NCBI GenBank assembly: GCA_017396555.1 | Contig: JAFQLS010000017.1 | Coordinates: forward strand, 107,228-171,227 | Direction of reading: 5' to 3' | From: Lachnospiraceae bacterium | GTDB lineage: Bacteria; Bacillota; Clostridia; Lachnospirales; Lachnospiraceae | DNA length: 64,000 nucleotides | In this document: positions 8,931 through 17,199 of the stretch, one piece after another | Numbering within the stretch: position 1 is the first letter of the stretch | Layout of the letters: every line of letters starts with the position of its first letter | Program-made: the position numbers and the translations under genes | Notes under the pieces: model-generated | Told to the model about the DNA's origin: nothing | Database searches by the model: none | What the model saw: only the letters and a program-made list of their open reading frames with translations

Positions 8931-9584
8931 ATGTATTTTCTAATTGACTATGAAAATGTAAATTATGCAGGATTAGAGGGAACAGAATTTCTTGAAAAGG
9001 GTGATACGGTATCCTTCTTTTATAGTGATAAATGTGAAAAAATCATAAATTACAGGATGAAAGAGATTGAGAAATCTGAATGCAACTTTGAAATCTGTAA
9101 ATTGAAAAACACTAGAAAAAACGGTCTGGACTTTTATATTGCATCAAAAGTAGGAGAGATTTTTGCACTTAATCCCGATGAAAAGGTAGCGATTATTAGT
9201 GGAGATAACGGATTCCAGGCAGTGATAGATTACTGGAGACCAAGACTGGCAGTGCAAAATCAATTAGTTAAATGTAAAACAATTGCAAAAGCTATAATCT
9301 GCATTAATGGAGAGGGAGTGAGAAAATCCTTAGTTAATGAAAGCTTGGCTATTGTTGATTTGGAAACAAAGTTCGCGGTATATGAGGAACGTAAAAGAAT
9401 AGTTGAGGTTGTAACAAGTGTATTTACAGGCACCGAGCAAGAACCTTTTATTGAACAGATAGTTGATATGGTGATGCTATCGGACAAGCCTAGAATACTG
9501 TATCTTACTTCTTTGAAGTCCTTTGGAAAGAAGAATGGAACAGAGGTGTATAGGAAGGTAAAAGGTGCTAAGGTTGGGGTATAG
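8931..9584 (+). CDS. PIN-like domain protein
   Basis: A 217-aa cytoplasmic protein whose N-terminal 110 residues look like a PIN/NYN-type nuclease fold: FLIDYENVN at residues 2-10 (acidic strand 1), the central NGLDFYIASKVGEIF helix with a conserved Asp, and VAIISGDNGFQAVIDYW with another acidic residue. PIN domains bind metal and often cleave RNA. The C-terminal half is helical and unassigned. The start has a very strong AAGGAGG. Neighbours are unrelated hypotheticals, and no antitoxin-like partner is evident. Activity and target are unknown. Confidence 0.7.
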   Translation: MYFLIDYENVNYAGLEGTEFLEKGDTVSFFYSDKCEKIINYRMKEIEKSECNFEICKLKNTRKNGLDFYIASKVGEIFALNPDEKVAIISGDNGFQAVIDYWRPRLAVQNQLVKCKTIAKAIICINGEGVRKSLVNESLAIVDLETKFAVYEERKRIVEVVTSVFTGTEQEPFIEQIVDMVMLSDKPRILYLTSLKSFGKKNGTEVYRKVKGAKVGV

Positions 9585-9619
9585 GGGAAACACTATTGGA
9601 TGTGTAGGGAGTGATTGTA

Positions 9620-10132
9620 TTGTATCAGATAATTATGAAGAATGAGATTCTACACGATAAAAATTGTCCTTATTTAGAATTACAAGGTGATAAAGAAATG
9701 GTGATAGATGACCTTGTTGATTGGGGAAAACGTTATAGGTGTTGCAAACGTTGCCGTAGGATAGTACTTGTACATAATGGAATAAAAGATATAAGAAATA
9801 TAAAAAATCATGAAGATTATTACAATTTTTTTGACAGACATAAGGTATCCATAGAAGTTTTACAGGAATTATTTGTAAATAAACGAGCACAAATCAATAT
9901 TGTAGATGGAAGTATGGAAATATATTGTAACAAAGATACTTGGAGGATACCAATAAAACTAAAAAATGGGCAAGCAGAATTGTTACACAATAACTATATA
10001 AGAATCTTCAATGGAAGGAGAGTTATAGAAAGCGATTTTCATGAACAAAAACTTTTCAAAAAAACGGTAGAAAGAGCTTTGAAATACATAATAGAGTACG
10101 ACTATGAAATATATCATAATTATCCTTCATAA
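9620..10132 (+). CDS. Hypothetical protein with a possible His/Cys metal site
   Basis: Not recognised. About 170 aa from TTG 9620; the GTG nine bases upstream overlaps the AGGGAG ribosome site at 9606-9611, so the TTG is preferred. The N-terminal part contains HDKNCPYL followed about 35 residues later by RYRCCKRCRR, a His-Cys...Cys-x2-Cys arrangement seen in small zinc-binding modules. The rest is mixed alpha/beta with a basic C-terminal half. It sits 35 bp after the PIN-like gene and may be cotranscribed with it. Confidence 0.55.
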   Translation: MYQIIMKNEILHDKNCPYLELQGDKEMVIDDLVDWGKRYRCCKRCRRIVLVHNGIKDIRNIKNHEDYYNFFDRHKVSIEVLQELFVNKRAQINIVDGSMEIYCNKDTWRIPIKLKNGQAELLHNNYIRIFNGRRVIESDFHEQKLFKKTVERALKYIIEYDYEIYHNYPS

Positions 10133-10145
10133 ATAAAATTGAAAA

Positions 10146-10613
10146 GTGGTATTATGTACAATTTGCATTATGTTAATATTGGATCCATTCGGAGAAGGAA
10201 GAGTAATATATACTATAAAAAATATAGTAGCAGAAAACCCGGATATAGTGTATAATGATGGTATGACAACATTGATATTGAATGCAAAAGGTAAAGGTAG
10301 CGGAAATGAAGAGCTAGAGAAACTTCTGGATTTTTTCGTCGATACAGACAAAAAAGTAAACGATACGGAGCTTATGGACATTCAAAATATCGTAAAATCT
10401 ATTAAAGGTGATGCGAAAGTAGGTGAAAGATATATGACTCTTGGAACCACATTATACTATGAAAAGAAAATAAGTTTTGATGAGGGAATCCAAATTGGAG
10501 AGGAACGTGGAATCCAAATTGGAGAGGAAAAAGCAAGAAAACTTATGGAGGAACTCATAGAATTGGGTGTTTCACCAGAATTAATCGAGAAAGCAAAAGA
10601 AACAATTAATTAA
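10146..10613 (+). pseudogene. C-terminal fragment of an Rpn/PD-(D/E)XK nuclease-family transposase
   Basis: The 155-aa frame matches what I know of the C-terminal third of Rpn (YhgA-like) recombination-promoting nucleases of Lachnospiraceae: LDPFGEGRVIYTI, then a DG.TT.ILNAKG block, a LLDFF helix, and a charged GxxxGEE repeat tail. The N-terminal nuclease core with its catalytic acidic residues is missing, and no good start with a ribosome site is present, so this is a remnant. The tail contains a 21-bp direct repeat. Such relics mark a site of past mobile-gene activity. Confidence 0.65.
10485..10529 (+). repeat. Two direct copies of a 21-bp unit
   Basis: GGAATCCAAATTGGAGAGGAA occurs at 10485-10505 and exactly again at 10509-10529 (24-bp period), encoding GIQIGEE twice in the Rpn-like tail. 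Variable copy number of such units is common in this family. Confidence 0.9.
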
Positions 10614-10646
10614 AGCAACATAGAATAATACTAATAACGTAGATTG

Positions 10647-10693
10647 TGCAACCTGAAAAGATATTTTTAATTTATCAGGTTGCATTTATTATT
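10647..10693 (+). terminator. Hairpin terminator before spoIIGA
   Basis: TGCAACCTGA (10647-10656) pairs perfectly with TCAGGTTGCA (10675-10684) around an 18-nt loop, followed by TTTATTATT. It separates the accessory patch from the sporulation operon. Confidence 0.7.
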
Positions 10694-10701
10694 CCTGCCT
10701 C

Positions 10702-10776
10702 TGTCGAAAACTGTCTAAAACTTCTTGATTTTTATACCACCGTTTGACAAACAAATTAAAACAAATGTTATATAAT
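10702..10776 (+). promoter_or_regulatory. spoIIG-type promoter with Spo0A-box-like sites
   Basis: TTGACA (10744-10749) and TATAAT (10771-10776) are both consensus but 21 bp apart, close to the unusual 22-bp spacing of the Bacillus subtilis spoIIG promoter that needs Spo0A~P. TGTCGAA (10702-10708), an exact match to the 0A-box core TGNCGAA, and TGTCTAA (10712-10718, one mismatch) lie upstream, and the bottom strand over the -35 reads TGTCAAA. Spo0A control is inferred. Confidence 0.7.
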
Positions 10777-10807
10777 AGCTTCATAATTTTTAGAAGGGAG
10801 GTTAAGC

Positions 10808-11584
10808 TTGACGTATGTAATATATCCGGATGTGTTATTTGCGGTAAATTTTCTATTAAATCTGGTAGTGTTAAAAGCGATGAGCAGGATGCTAAATAAA
10901 ACAATACCACCATTAAGGATAATTACCGGCGCAGCACTTGGAGCCACTTATTCATGTCTGATGTTAATGCTGCCATCTGGATATTATGGTATTAAAGTAT
11001 TTTGTACATATGTAGTTGTAGCACAGGTAATGCTATATGTTACATTTGGTAAATGCAACACAAGAGAAGGCGTAAGAAGGTTGGCTTTATTATATGTGAT
11101 AACGTATCTTTTAAGTGGTATATTAAACGGATTGTATTATGTGTTTGGGTTTAGAAATATAATTCTGACTTTGATAACATTTATTATTCTTAAAATATGC
11201 GTTGAGATATGTATTTATTATAGAAATAAAAGAAAACAATTTTACGATGTGGTAATTGAATTAGGTGATAATAAAATTAGTGTAAGAGCATTTCTTGATA
11301 CAGGCAATAGTCTAAGAGAACCCATTTCTGGAAAGACAGTCAGTATAATTGAAGAGGTGTATATAAAAAAACTAATTGATAATATAAATCTAAGTACAAA
11401 ATACAGATACATTCCTTTTCATTCCATTGGAAAGGAAAAAGGGGCATTGGACGGAATTGAAGCTGACTGTATGCACATAGACGGGAAGACGATTGATAAA
11501 CCTATTCTAGCAGTGTATACGGGAAAATTATCAGTATCAGGGGAATATAATATGTTATTGAATAATGAGGATTGGAGTTGTTAA
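10808..11584 (+). CDS. spoIIGA: Sporulation sigma-E processing peptidase SpoIIGA
   Basis: Membrane aspartic protease that removes the pro-sequence of sigma-E in the mother cell after a forespore signal. At 258 aa, it has about five transmembrane helices in the first 140 residues and a cytoplasmic protease half with the catalytic motif FLDTGNSL (Asp164). The start is TTG 10808, 7 bp after GAAGGGAGG. It ends one base before the sigE start, the classical spoIIG operon order. Confidence 0.93.
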   Translation: MTYVIYPDVLFAVNFLLNLVVLKAMSRMLNKTIPPLRIITGAALGATYSCLMLMLPSGYYGIKVFCTYVVVAQVMLYVTFGKCNTREGVRRLALLYVITYLLSGILNGLYYVFGFRNIILTLITFIILKICVEICIYYRNKRKQFYDVVIELGDNKISVRAFLDTGNSLREPISGKTVSIIEEVYIKKLIDNINLSTKYRYIPFHSIGKEKGALDGIEADCMHIDGKTIDKPILAVYTGKLSVSGEYNMLLNNEDWSC

Positions 11585-11585
11585 T

Positions 11586-12323
11586 ATGATAATTAAGATA
11601 TCGGTACCTAATAGAATGCAGTTTAAAATGATTCCGGGAATACGAGAGATATTATTTCAGAAGCACAGAGATATACATTATATTGGAGGAGCAGAGGTAT
11701 TGCCGGCACCGCTTGACTCGGATGAAGAATATGAAGCTATTGAAATGCTAGGAACAGAGGATGATACACAGGCTAAAAGTCTCTTGATAGAACACAATTT
11801 AAGGCTTGTTGTATATATTGCGAAAAAATTCGATAATACCGGAGTTGGTGTTGAGGATTTAATTTCAATAGGAACTATAGGGTTAATAAAAGCCATTAAT
11901 ACATATCGTAAGGACAAAAATATTAAACTTGCAACATATGCAAGCAGATGTATAGAAAATGAAATTCTAATGTATTTAAGGAGAAACAATAAAACTAAAA
12001 TGGAGGTTTCTATTGATGAACCCTTAAATGTAGACTGGGATGGTAATGAACTTCTGCTTTCAGATGTATTAGGAACAGATGAGGATGTAATTTCTAAGGG
12101 AATAGAAGATGAGGTAGAACAAAATCTTTTGAAAAGGGCAGTGAATAAATTATCCAGCCGTGAAAAGTTGATTGTAGAAATGCGATATGGCTTGAATCGT
12201 GATGGAAATGAAATGACTCAGAAGGAGGTTGCTGACAGATTAGGAATATCTCAATCATATATTTCCAGGCTTGAGAAAAAAATTATTAAGAGGTTAAGAA
12301 AAGAAATAGTTAAATTTGAGTAA
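11586..12323 (+). CDS. sigE: RNA polymerase sporulation sigma factor sigma-E (pro-form)
   Basis: Early mother-cell sigma factor made as an inactive precursor. I choose ATG 11586 (245 aa), 8 bp after GGAG; an in-frame ATG at 11565 lies inside spoIIGA with no ribosome site. The N-terminal pro-region ends near the conserved [12 protein letters not shown] segment, where SpoIIGA cleaves. Region 2 ([25 protein letters not shown]), region 3 and region 4 ([15 protein letters not shown], then a helix-turn-helix ending [12 protein letters not shown]) follow in order. Confidence 0.96.
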   Translation: MIIKISVPNRMQFKMIPGIREILFQKHRDIHYIGGAEVLPAPLDSDEEYEAIEMLGTEDDTQAKSLLIEHNLRLVVYIAKKFDNTGVGVEDLISIGTIGLIKAINTYRKDKNIKLATYASRCIENEILMYLRRNNKTKMEVSIDEPLNVDWDGNELLLSDVLGTDEDVISKGIEDEVEQNLLKRAVNKLSSREKLIVEMRYGLNRDGNEMTQKEVADRLGISQSYISRLEKKIIKRLRKEIVKFE

Positions 12324-12385
12324 TATAAATGAAAAAATTGGTAATAATTCCTAATATAGTTAAAAATGAAAAGACGGTGATTGTT

Positions 12386-13009
12386 ATGGCAAATTTAAGA
12401 ATACCAAAACATATAGGAATTATACCTGATGGAAACAGAAGATGGGCTTTGAGCAATGGAATGAAAAAAACAAGAGGTTATGAATTTGGACTTGGTCCGG
12501 GACTTGATGTGCTCAAAGCCGCAAGGAAATATGGGGTAGAGGAAATCACATTTTATGGATTTACAAAGGATAATTGTAAGCGTCCTAAGCAACAAGTGGA
12601 TTCTTTTACTAAAGCTTGTATAGATGCAATAAAGCTTATTGCGGATGAAGATGTATCCCTACTCGTAATAGGGGATACATCTTCTCCTTGTTTTCCAAAA
12701 GAGCTACTTGTCTATACAACAAGGACAAATATAAATTCTGGTGGAATTAAGGTTAATTTTTTAGTAAATTATAGTTGGAAATGGGATTTGTTTGGAAAAA
12801 AGAATGGTAGTATTTATTCGTCAGATATTTCAAGGATTGACATGATTATTAGATGGGGCGGAAGAATGAGATTGTCGGGATTCCTGCCTGTTCAGTCGGT
12901 ATATTCAGATATGTATGTTATAGAAGATATGTGGCCGGAATATGAAGATGAACATTTTGATATGGCAATTAAATGGTATCAAAATCAGGATGTTACCTTA
13001 GGTGGTTGA
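12386..13009 (+). CDS. Undecaprenyl diphosphate synthase-family (cis-prenyltransferase-like) protein
   Basis: Cis-prenyltransferases extend farnesyl diphosphate with isopentenyl units. The 207-aa product (ATG 12386 after GGTGA; the upstream ATG at 12329 has no good site) has HIGIIPDGNRRWA at residues 9-21, with the Mg-binding Asp, and RLSGFLPVQSVYSDMYV near the C-terminus. The motif usually read GGE is GGR here, and the later family Glu appears as Asp (YSD), so activity may be altered. The housekeeping uppS normally sits with frr/cdsA, so this is probably a divergent paralogue. Product and role are unknown. Confidence 0.75.
   Translation: MANLRIPKHIGIIPDGNRRWALSNGMKKTRGYEFGLGPGLDVLKAARKYGVEEITFYGFTKDNCKRPKQQVDSFTKACIDAIKLIADEDVSLLVIGDTSSPCFPKELLVYTTRTNINSGGIKVNFLVNYSWKWDLFGKKNGSIYSSDISRIDMIIRWGGRMRLSGFLPVQSVYSDMYVIEDMWPEYEDEHFDMAIKWYQNQDVTLGG
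12647..12684 (+). repeat. 15-bp inverted repeat inside the UppS-like gene
   Basis: GAAGATGTATCCCTA (12647-12661) is complementary to TAGGGGATACATCTTC (12669-12684) apart from one extra G, with a 7-nt loop. This would be a very stable hairpin in the coding mRNA; it is followed by pyrimidine-rich sequence but no clean U-tract. Confidence 0.85.
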
Positions 13010-13034
13010 CAAAGGTTTTTGTAGGCTTTAATAT
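13006..13034 (+). promoter_or_regulatory. Promoter of the lipoprotein gene
   Basis: TTGACA (13006-13011) and TAATAT (13029-13034) with a 17-bp spacer, overlapping the stop codon of the preceding gene. The -35 is perfect; the -10 matches 4 of 6. Confidence 0.6.
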
Positions 13035-13073
13035 TAATAGACAAAGGATAAATTCACGGATTGGAGAAAAATA

Positions 13074-13991
13074 ATGAAAAAAATCATAAGATTAGTATTT
13101 GGTCTTGTTACACTTGCAATTATGTGTACGGGCTGCAACAGTAAGGAAGAACTTAACAATAATAAGGTTATTAGTGATAAGACGACAGAGTGTAACTGGT
13201 TTGATAGTGACAATATAGATGATAGCTATAAGTTAGATAAGATATCATTTTCGAAAGATAATAAATATGCTCTTCTATCGTATGCCACTATGAAGATGGG
13301 AGCTGAGCTAGATGAGTACTATACATTTTATTATGCGAAGCTTAAAGGTGACACATACACAATACCGCAGGAGGTAAAATTTGACTCGGATTATTATGCC
13401 ATTAGTGCTCAGATAACCTATAGTGGTGATAAGGTAGTATTTACAGGTATTTCGGCTGAGCAGGCTAAGACGGTTGAAGGCTTTAACAATGGATGTAACC
13501 TTTATATTGGTAACTTTAAAAATGGTAAAGTGTCAAATGTAAAGCAGCTTGATTTTAAGGAAAAGGGTTTAAGATATTATATAATTTCATTATTAGAGGA
13601 TGATAGTATAATATATAATACCTATGATGCAAATACTAGCAAATTTACTTCTAAGATTGCATTAAATAATAATGGTGAATACAGTGTTAAGGAACTTGAT
13701 CTTGATAAATTAAATGATTATTACAGCAAAACAACATATGTTCTTAATGACAAGGCATTTATATGGATAGCAGATGAAACTGACAAGAGCTTTAAGGCAT
13801 ATGTAGCAAAATATAGTGAAGGAAGCTTTGAAGAGTTTAGTTCTATTTCACCTGAATTTATGAATAGTAAGGATTATGGTAAGTTCTATTCGGCGGTAGG
13901 AATGGACAGGGACGGTGGAATTTATATTCATGAGACTGTTTCAAATGGAATAAAATTATATAGATGTAAAGTGCAAAATTTTACAAAATAG
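13074..13991 (+). CDS. Lipoprotein of unknown function
   Basis: A 305-aa protein with a typical lipoprotein signal: basic MKKIIR start, hydrophobic core and a lipobox-like TGC at Cys21, so it should be anchored on the outer membrane face. The mature part is rich in Asp, Lys, Tyr and beta-strand-like stretches (YALLSYATMKMG, KVVFTGISAEQ), suggesting repeated beta-sheet elements such as a propeller, but no family is recognised. It has its own promoter and no obvious partner. Confidence 0.65.
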   Translation: MKKIIRLVFGLVTLAIMCTGCNSKEELNNNKVISDKTTECNWFDSDNIDDSYKLDKISFSKDNKYALLSYATMKMGAELDEYYTFYYAKLKGDTYTIPQEVKFDSDYYAISAQITYSGDKVVFTGISAEQAKTVEGFNNGCNLYIGNFKNGKVSNVKQLDFKEKGLRYYIISLLEDDSIIYNTYDANTSKFTSKIALNNNGEYSVKELDLDKLNDYYSKTTYVLNDKAFIWIADETDKSFKAYVAKYSEGSFEEFSSISPEFMNSKDYGKFYSAVGMDRDGGIYIHETVSNGIKLYRCKVQNFTK

Positions 13992-13993
13992 TA

Positions 13994-14021
13994 TAAAGTG
14001 TTAATTGAATTATGCCGATAT
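13994..14021 (+). promoter_or_regulatory. Sigma-D (FliA)-type promoter
   Basis: TAAA (13994-13997), 16-bp spacer, GCCGATAT (14014-14021). The -10 is identical to the Bacillus subtilis sigma-D consensus and the -35 matches; the usual spacer is 14-16 bp. It lies 42 bp upstream of the next ATG. Confidence 0.65.
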
Positions 14022-14063
14022 AGATAATAACCAAAGGTATGTTCAAAAACAAGGAGGTACAAT

Positions 14064-14636
14064 ATGAGTGTTAATGGAATAACAGGAACAAAGGCGGCTG
14101 AGTACGCAGCATACAACAAGTCAGATGTGAAGAATCAGACTGAAAAGAAGGAATCTTCTAATGATACAGCTGCAGTGTATAAGTCTTCAGTATCAAAGAT
14201 GTCTGACGCAGAAAGAAGTGAGCTGGTTAAGAAGCTAAAACAGGATGCAGAAGCAAGAGTGGCTCAGATGCAGAGCTTGGTAACTGATATGTTTAAGAAG
14301 CAGGGAATTGCCATAGGAACTGCTGATGATATGTGGAAGGTTCTTGCAAGTGGTAAATTTAGTGCTGATCCGGCAACAATTGCTCAGGCTAAGGAAGATA
14401 TTTCAGAAGACGGATACTGGGGAGTTGAACAGACATCTCAGAGAATATTTGATTTTGCAATGGCTCTTTCCGGCGGAGATGAAGAGCAGATGAAGAAAAT
14501 GCAGGAAGCATTTGAAAAAGGATTTGCGCAGGCTACAGGAACATGGGGAAAGGAACTTCCTGATATATCAAACAAGACATATGATGCCGTAACAAGCAAA
14601 TTTGAAGAATTTTATAAGGAAAATAAAGCAGAATAA
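14064..14636 (+). CDS. Hypothetical protein under a sigma-D-like promoter
   Basis: A 190-aa soluble, mostly helical protein without a signal peptide, starting after AAGGAGG. The N-terminus is Ala/Ser/Lys-rich and low-complexity; the middle is a charged helix (SDAERSELVKKLKQDAEARV); the C-terminal half contains EDGYWGVEQTSQRIFDFAMALSGGD and ends in a WGKELPDISNKTYDAV helix. Similar proteins occur widely in Lachnospiraceae as far as I recall, without assigned function. Its sigma-D-type promoter suggests expression with late flagellar or chemotaxis genes (inference). A strong terminator follows, so it is monocistronic. Confidence 0.7.
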   Translation: MSVNGITGTKAAEYAAYNKSDVKNQTEKKESSNDTAAVYKSSVSKMSDAERSELVKKLKQDAEARVAQMQSLVTDMFKKQGIAIGTADDMWKVLASGKFSADPATIAQAKEDISEDGYWGVEQTSQRIFDFAMALSGGDEEQMKKMQEAFEKGFAQATGTWGKELPDISNKTYDAVTSKFEEFYKENKAE

Positions 14637-14655
14637 TAATACGTGGTAGTATATA

Positions 14656-14702
14656 AGAGGTATCATCAGTATAAGGAAGTTATGCTGGTGGTGCTTCTTT
14701 TT
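14656..14702 (+). terminator. Long-stem terminator
   Basis: A 19-bp stem with several G-U pairs (14656-14674 with 14680-14698), loop GGAAG, then TTTT. It ends transcription of the sigma-D-like gene and abuts the phosphatase ribosome site. Confidence 0.85.
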
Positions 14703-14715
14703 AGAAGGAAATTAT

Positions 14716-16209
14716 ATGAAGAGATTGAAGAAGTTTTTAGCAATTATAACAATTTTAACAATTATAGGTGTATCAATTTGTGGATGTGCAGTTTCGAATA
14801 AGGAAGAAGAATCATTTTTCTATACGACGAATCCAACGGAAATGATTTCAGGTGAGCAACAGGAAGTTGTTGAAGAAAAGGTTACTGTTCCGAAATATGT
14901 TTTTTTGTTTATTGGTGATGGAATGGGATATCCACAGCTTCAGACTACCTGTTATTCTCTTGGAGAGGATGAAAAAATGCCATTTATGACCTTCCCTTTT
15001 GTTGGGAATATGACTACTCATAACAGTGAATCTACAATAACTGATTCCGCATCAGCAATTACAGCAATGCTTACAGGTCATAAAACCAGTCACGGAACTT
15101 TAAATATGAATGAAAAGGGTACAAAGTCTTATAAGACAATAGCAGAATATTTAAGGGATGAGCTAAATTATAAAATTGGTGTTATTACAACAGCTTCTTT
15201 AAATCATGCGACTCCTGCAGGCACATATGCTCATCAAAATTCAAGAAAGAATTATTATCAGATAGGTAAAAATTTAATTTCCAGTAATTTCGATTTTTTT
15301 GCAGGAGGAGGATTTACTGATAGTAAAGGGAAAAATGGTGGCAATACCAGCCTTTATACACTGGCAAAATCTAAAGGATATACAATAGTTAAAAGAACAA
15401 AACAGTATGAACAGCTTAATTCGGATACAGGTAAAGTTATTATGCTATCTGAAAACAGAGTTGATGAGGAGTATATGCCTTATGATATGGATTTAGATGA
15501 TGATGAGTGGACATTATCGGATTATGTATCTAAAGGGATAGAAATGCTTGATAATGAGAATGGATTTTTTATGCTTGTTGAAGGAGCGAAGATAGACCTT
15601 TGTAATCATGAAAATGATGCGGCTACGATGATTAGAGAAACTATGGCATTATCTGATTCAGTAAATAAAGCAATAGAATTTTATAATGAACACCCGGATG
15701 AAACACTGATAATTGTAACTGCCGACCATGAATCCGGTGGATTAACGGTTGGATATTCACTCACAAAATATGAAACAGATTTAGATGTGTTATTAAAACA
15801 GAAAATTTCTTTTTCAAAATTTAAGACGGATTATTTAGAAAGATACAAAAAGGGTAATATTACATTTGAAGATATTCTTAAAGATATTAAAGAAAATTAC
15901 GGTTTTACTCCGGATGAGGATGAAACAGAGCAGCTTAAACGAGCTTATATAAGAAGTTTACAGGTTGGAGCAATGCCATCATCTGAGTTAACCAAGCAAG
16001 AATATATAAATTATGGAACTTATGAACCATTTTCAATTGTATTATCAAGAATAATGAATCACAGAGCTGGAGTTGATTACACAACTTACTCACATACAGG
16101 AATGCCTGTGCCGGTATATGCGTTAGGAGTTGGCGGTGAAAAATTTAACGGAAGCTATGATAATACAGATATATTTGTTAAATTATGTGAAATAATGGAG
16201 TTGAAATAG
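14716..16209 (+). CDS. Alkaline phosphatase, lipoprotein
   Basis: Secreted phosphomonoesterase that frees phosphate from organic esters. At 497 aa, it begins with a lipoprotein signal whose lipobox is SICGC (Cys24). The alkaline-phosphatase fold is marked by FIGDGMGYPQ (metal-binding Asp), the DSASAITA motif with the nucleophile Ser, HATPAG, ADHESGG (metal ligands) and SHTGMPVPVYALG near the end. The AAGGAAATT ribosome site follows the preceding terminator directly; trxB begins one base after its stop, so the two may be cotranscribed. No Pho box was recognised. Confidence 0.93.
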   Translation: MKRLKKFLAIITILTIIGVSICGCAVSNKEEESFFYTTNPTEMISGEQQEVVEEKVTVPKYVFLFIGDGMGYPQLQTTCYSLGEDEKMPFMTFPFVGNMTTHNSESTITDSASAITAMLTGHKTSHGTLNMNEKGTKSYKTIAEYLRDELNYKIGVITTASLNHATPAGTYAHQNSRKNYYQIGKNLISSNFDFFAGGGFTDSKGKNGGNTSLYTLAKSKGYTIVKRTKQYEQLNSDTGKVIMLSENRVDEEYMPYDMDLDDDEWTLSDYVSKGIEMLDNENGFFMLVEGAKIDLCNHENDAATMIRETMALSDSVNKAIEFYNEHPDETLIIVTADHESGGLTVGYSLTKYETDLDVLLKQKISFSKFKTDYLERYKKGNITFEDILKDIKENYGFTPDEDETEQLKRAYIRSLQVGAMPSSELTKQEYINYGTYEPFSIVLSRIMNHRAGVDYTTYSHTGMPVPVYALGVGGEKFNGSYDNTDIFVKLCEIMELK

Positions 16210-16210
16210 T

Positions 16211-17122
16211 ATGTATGATGTAGTAATTATAGGAAGTGGTCCGGCAGGTCTGTCTGCTGCAATATATGCAAGGAGAGCATTGTTAAAGGTGCTTATTATT
16301 GATAAAAATCCTATGTGTGGTGGTCAGATTATTAATACGGCAGAGGTTGACAATTATCTTGGAATGCCAGGGGTTAGTGGTATTCAAATGGCAATGTCAT
16401 TCAAAGCACATGCGGATATGTTTGAACCCGAGACATTAATTGGTGAAGTCGAAGGTATCAGATGTGAGCAGAACTATAATGTAATTATGATGAAGGATAA
16501 AACGAACCTTAAAACAAAGACAATAATATTTGCAACGGGTGCTAAATACAAGCTTCTTAATGTAAAGGGAGAGGAAGAATTTAAAGGCAGGGGTGTGTCA
16601 TATTGTGCTACCTGTGATGGAGCTTTTTTTAGGCAAAAGAAGGTTGCTGTAGTTGGAGGGGGAGATGTTGCACTTGAGGATGCTATCTATTTATCGAAAA
16701 TATGTAATAAAGTGTATCTGATTAATAGAAGAAATGAGCTTAGAGGGTCGAAGCATTTGCAAAAAAGAGTATTTGAATGTGAAAATATTGAATTTCTAGG
16801 GGATTATGTAGTCGATTCTATTAATGGAGACTCAAAGGTTAAAAATGTAATTATAAAAAATAAAAACACTCAGGAAGAAAGAATGCTTGATGTGGACGGA
16901 ATCTTTATTGCAATAGGTATGGTGCCTGAGAGTGAATTGCTAAAAGGGCTAGTAGAGCTTGATGAAAATGGATATGTTGTTGCCGGTGAGGATACAGTTA
17001 CCAGCAATAAAAGTATATTTGCTGTAGGAGATGTAAGAACAAAATCCCTTAGGCAGATAATTACAGCAGCTGCTGATGGTGCAGTAGCAGTGTATGAAAT
17101 TGAAAAATATCTTAATTTGTAA
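16211..17122 (+). CDS. trxB: Thioredoxin reductase
   Basis: FAD enzyme reducing thioredoxin with NADPH. At 303 aa, it has the FAD-binding GSGPAGLSAAIYA motif at residues 8-20, the redox-active pair CATC (Cys132, Cys135), the pyridine-nucleotide motif GGGDVALEDA and the late GDVR FAD motif. The ribosome site GGAG lies in the end of the phosphatase gene, pointing to translational coupling. A thioredoxin (50104) is present elsewhere in the window. Confidence 0.95.
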   Translation: MYDVVIIGSGPAGLSAAIYARRALLKVLIIDKNPMCGGQIINTAEVDNYLGMPGVSGIQMAMSFKAHADMFEPETLIGEVEGIRCEQNYNVIMMKDKTNLKTKTIIFATGAKYKLLNVKGEEEFKGRGVSYCATCDGAFFRQKKVAVVGGGDVALEDAIYLSKICNKVYLINRRNELRGSKHLQKRVFECENIEFLGDYVVDSINGDSKVKNVIIKNKNTQEERMLDVDGIFIAIGMVPESELLKGLVELDENGYVVAGEDTVTSNKSIFAVGDVRTKSLRQIITAAADGAVAVYEIEKYLNL

Positions 17123-17162
17123 ATATTGGAACGCAAGAATAATAGAATTTTTTGTAGATATG

Positions 17163-17171
17163 TGATATAAT
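17163..17171 (+). promoter_or_regulatory. Extended -10 promoter of the GH25 gene
   Basis: TGATATAAT at 17163-17171 is an exact extended -10 (TGnTATAAT), 28 bp upstream of the ATG; no clear -35 is seen, as is common for this class. Confidence 0.55.
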
Positions 17172-17199
17172 ACTTTCAAATTTTTTTGGAGGTATAATT

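Noticed and set aside
8878-8943. 21-codon frame overlapping the PIN-like start
   Set aside because: It could be a coupling peptide, but there is no ribosome site of its own and the AAGGAGG within it serves the PIN-like gene.
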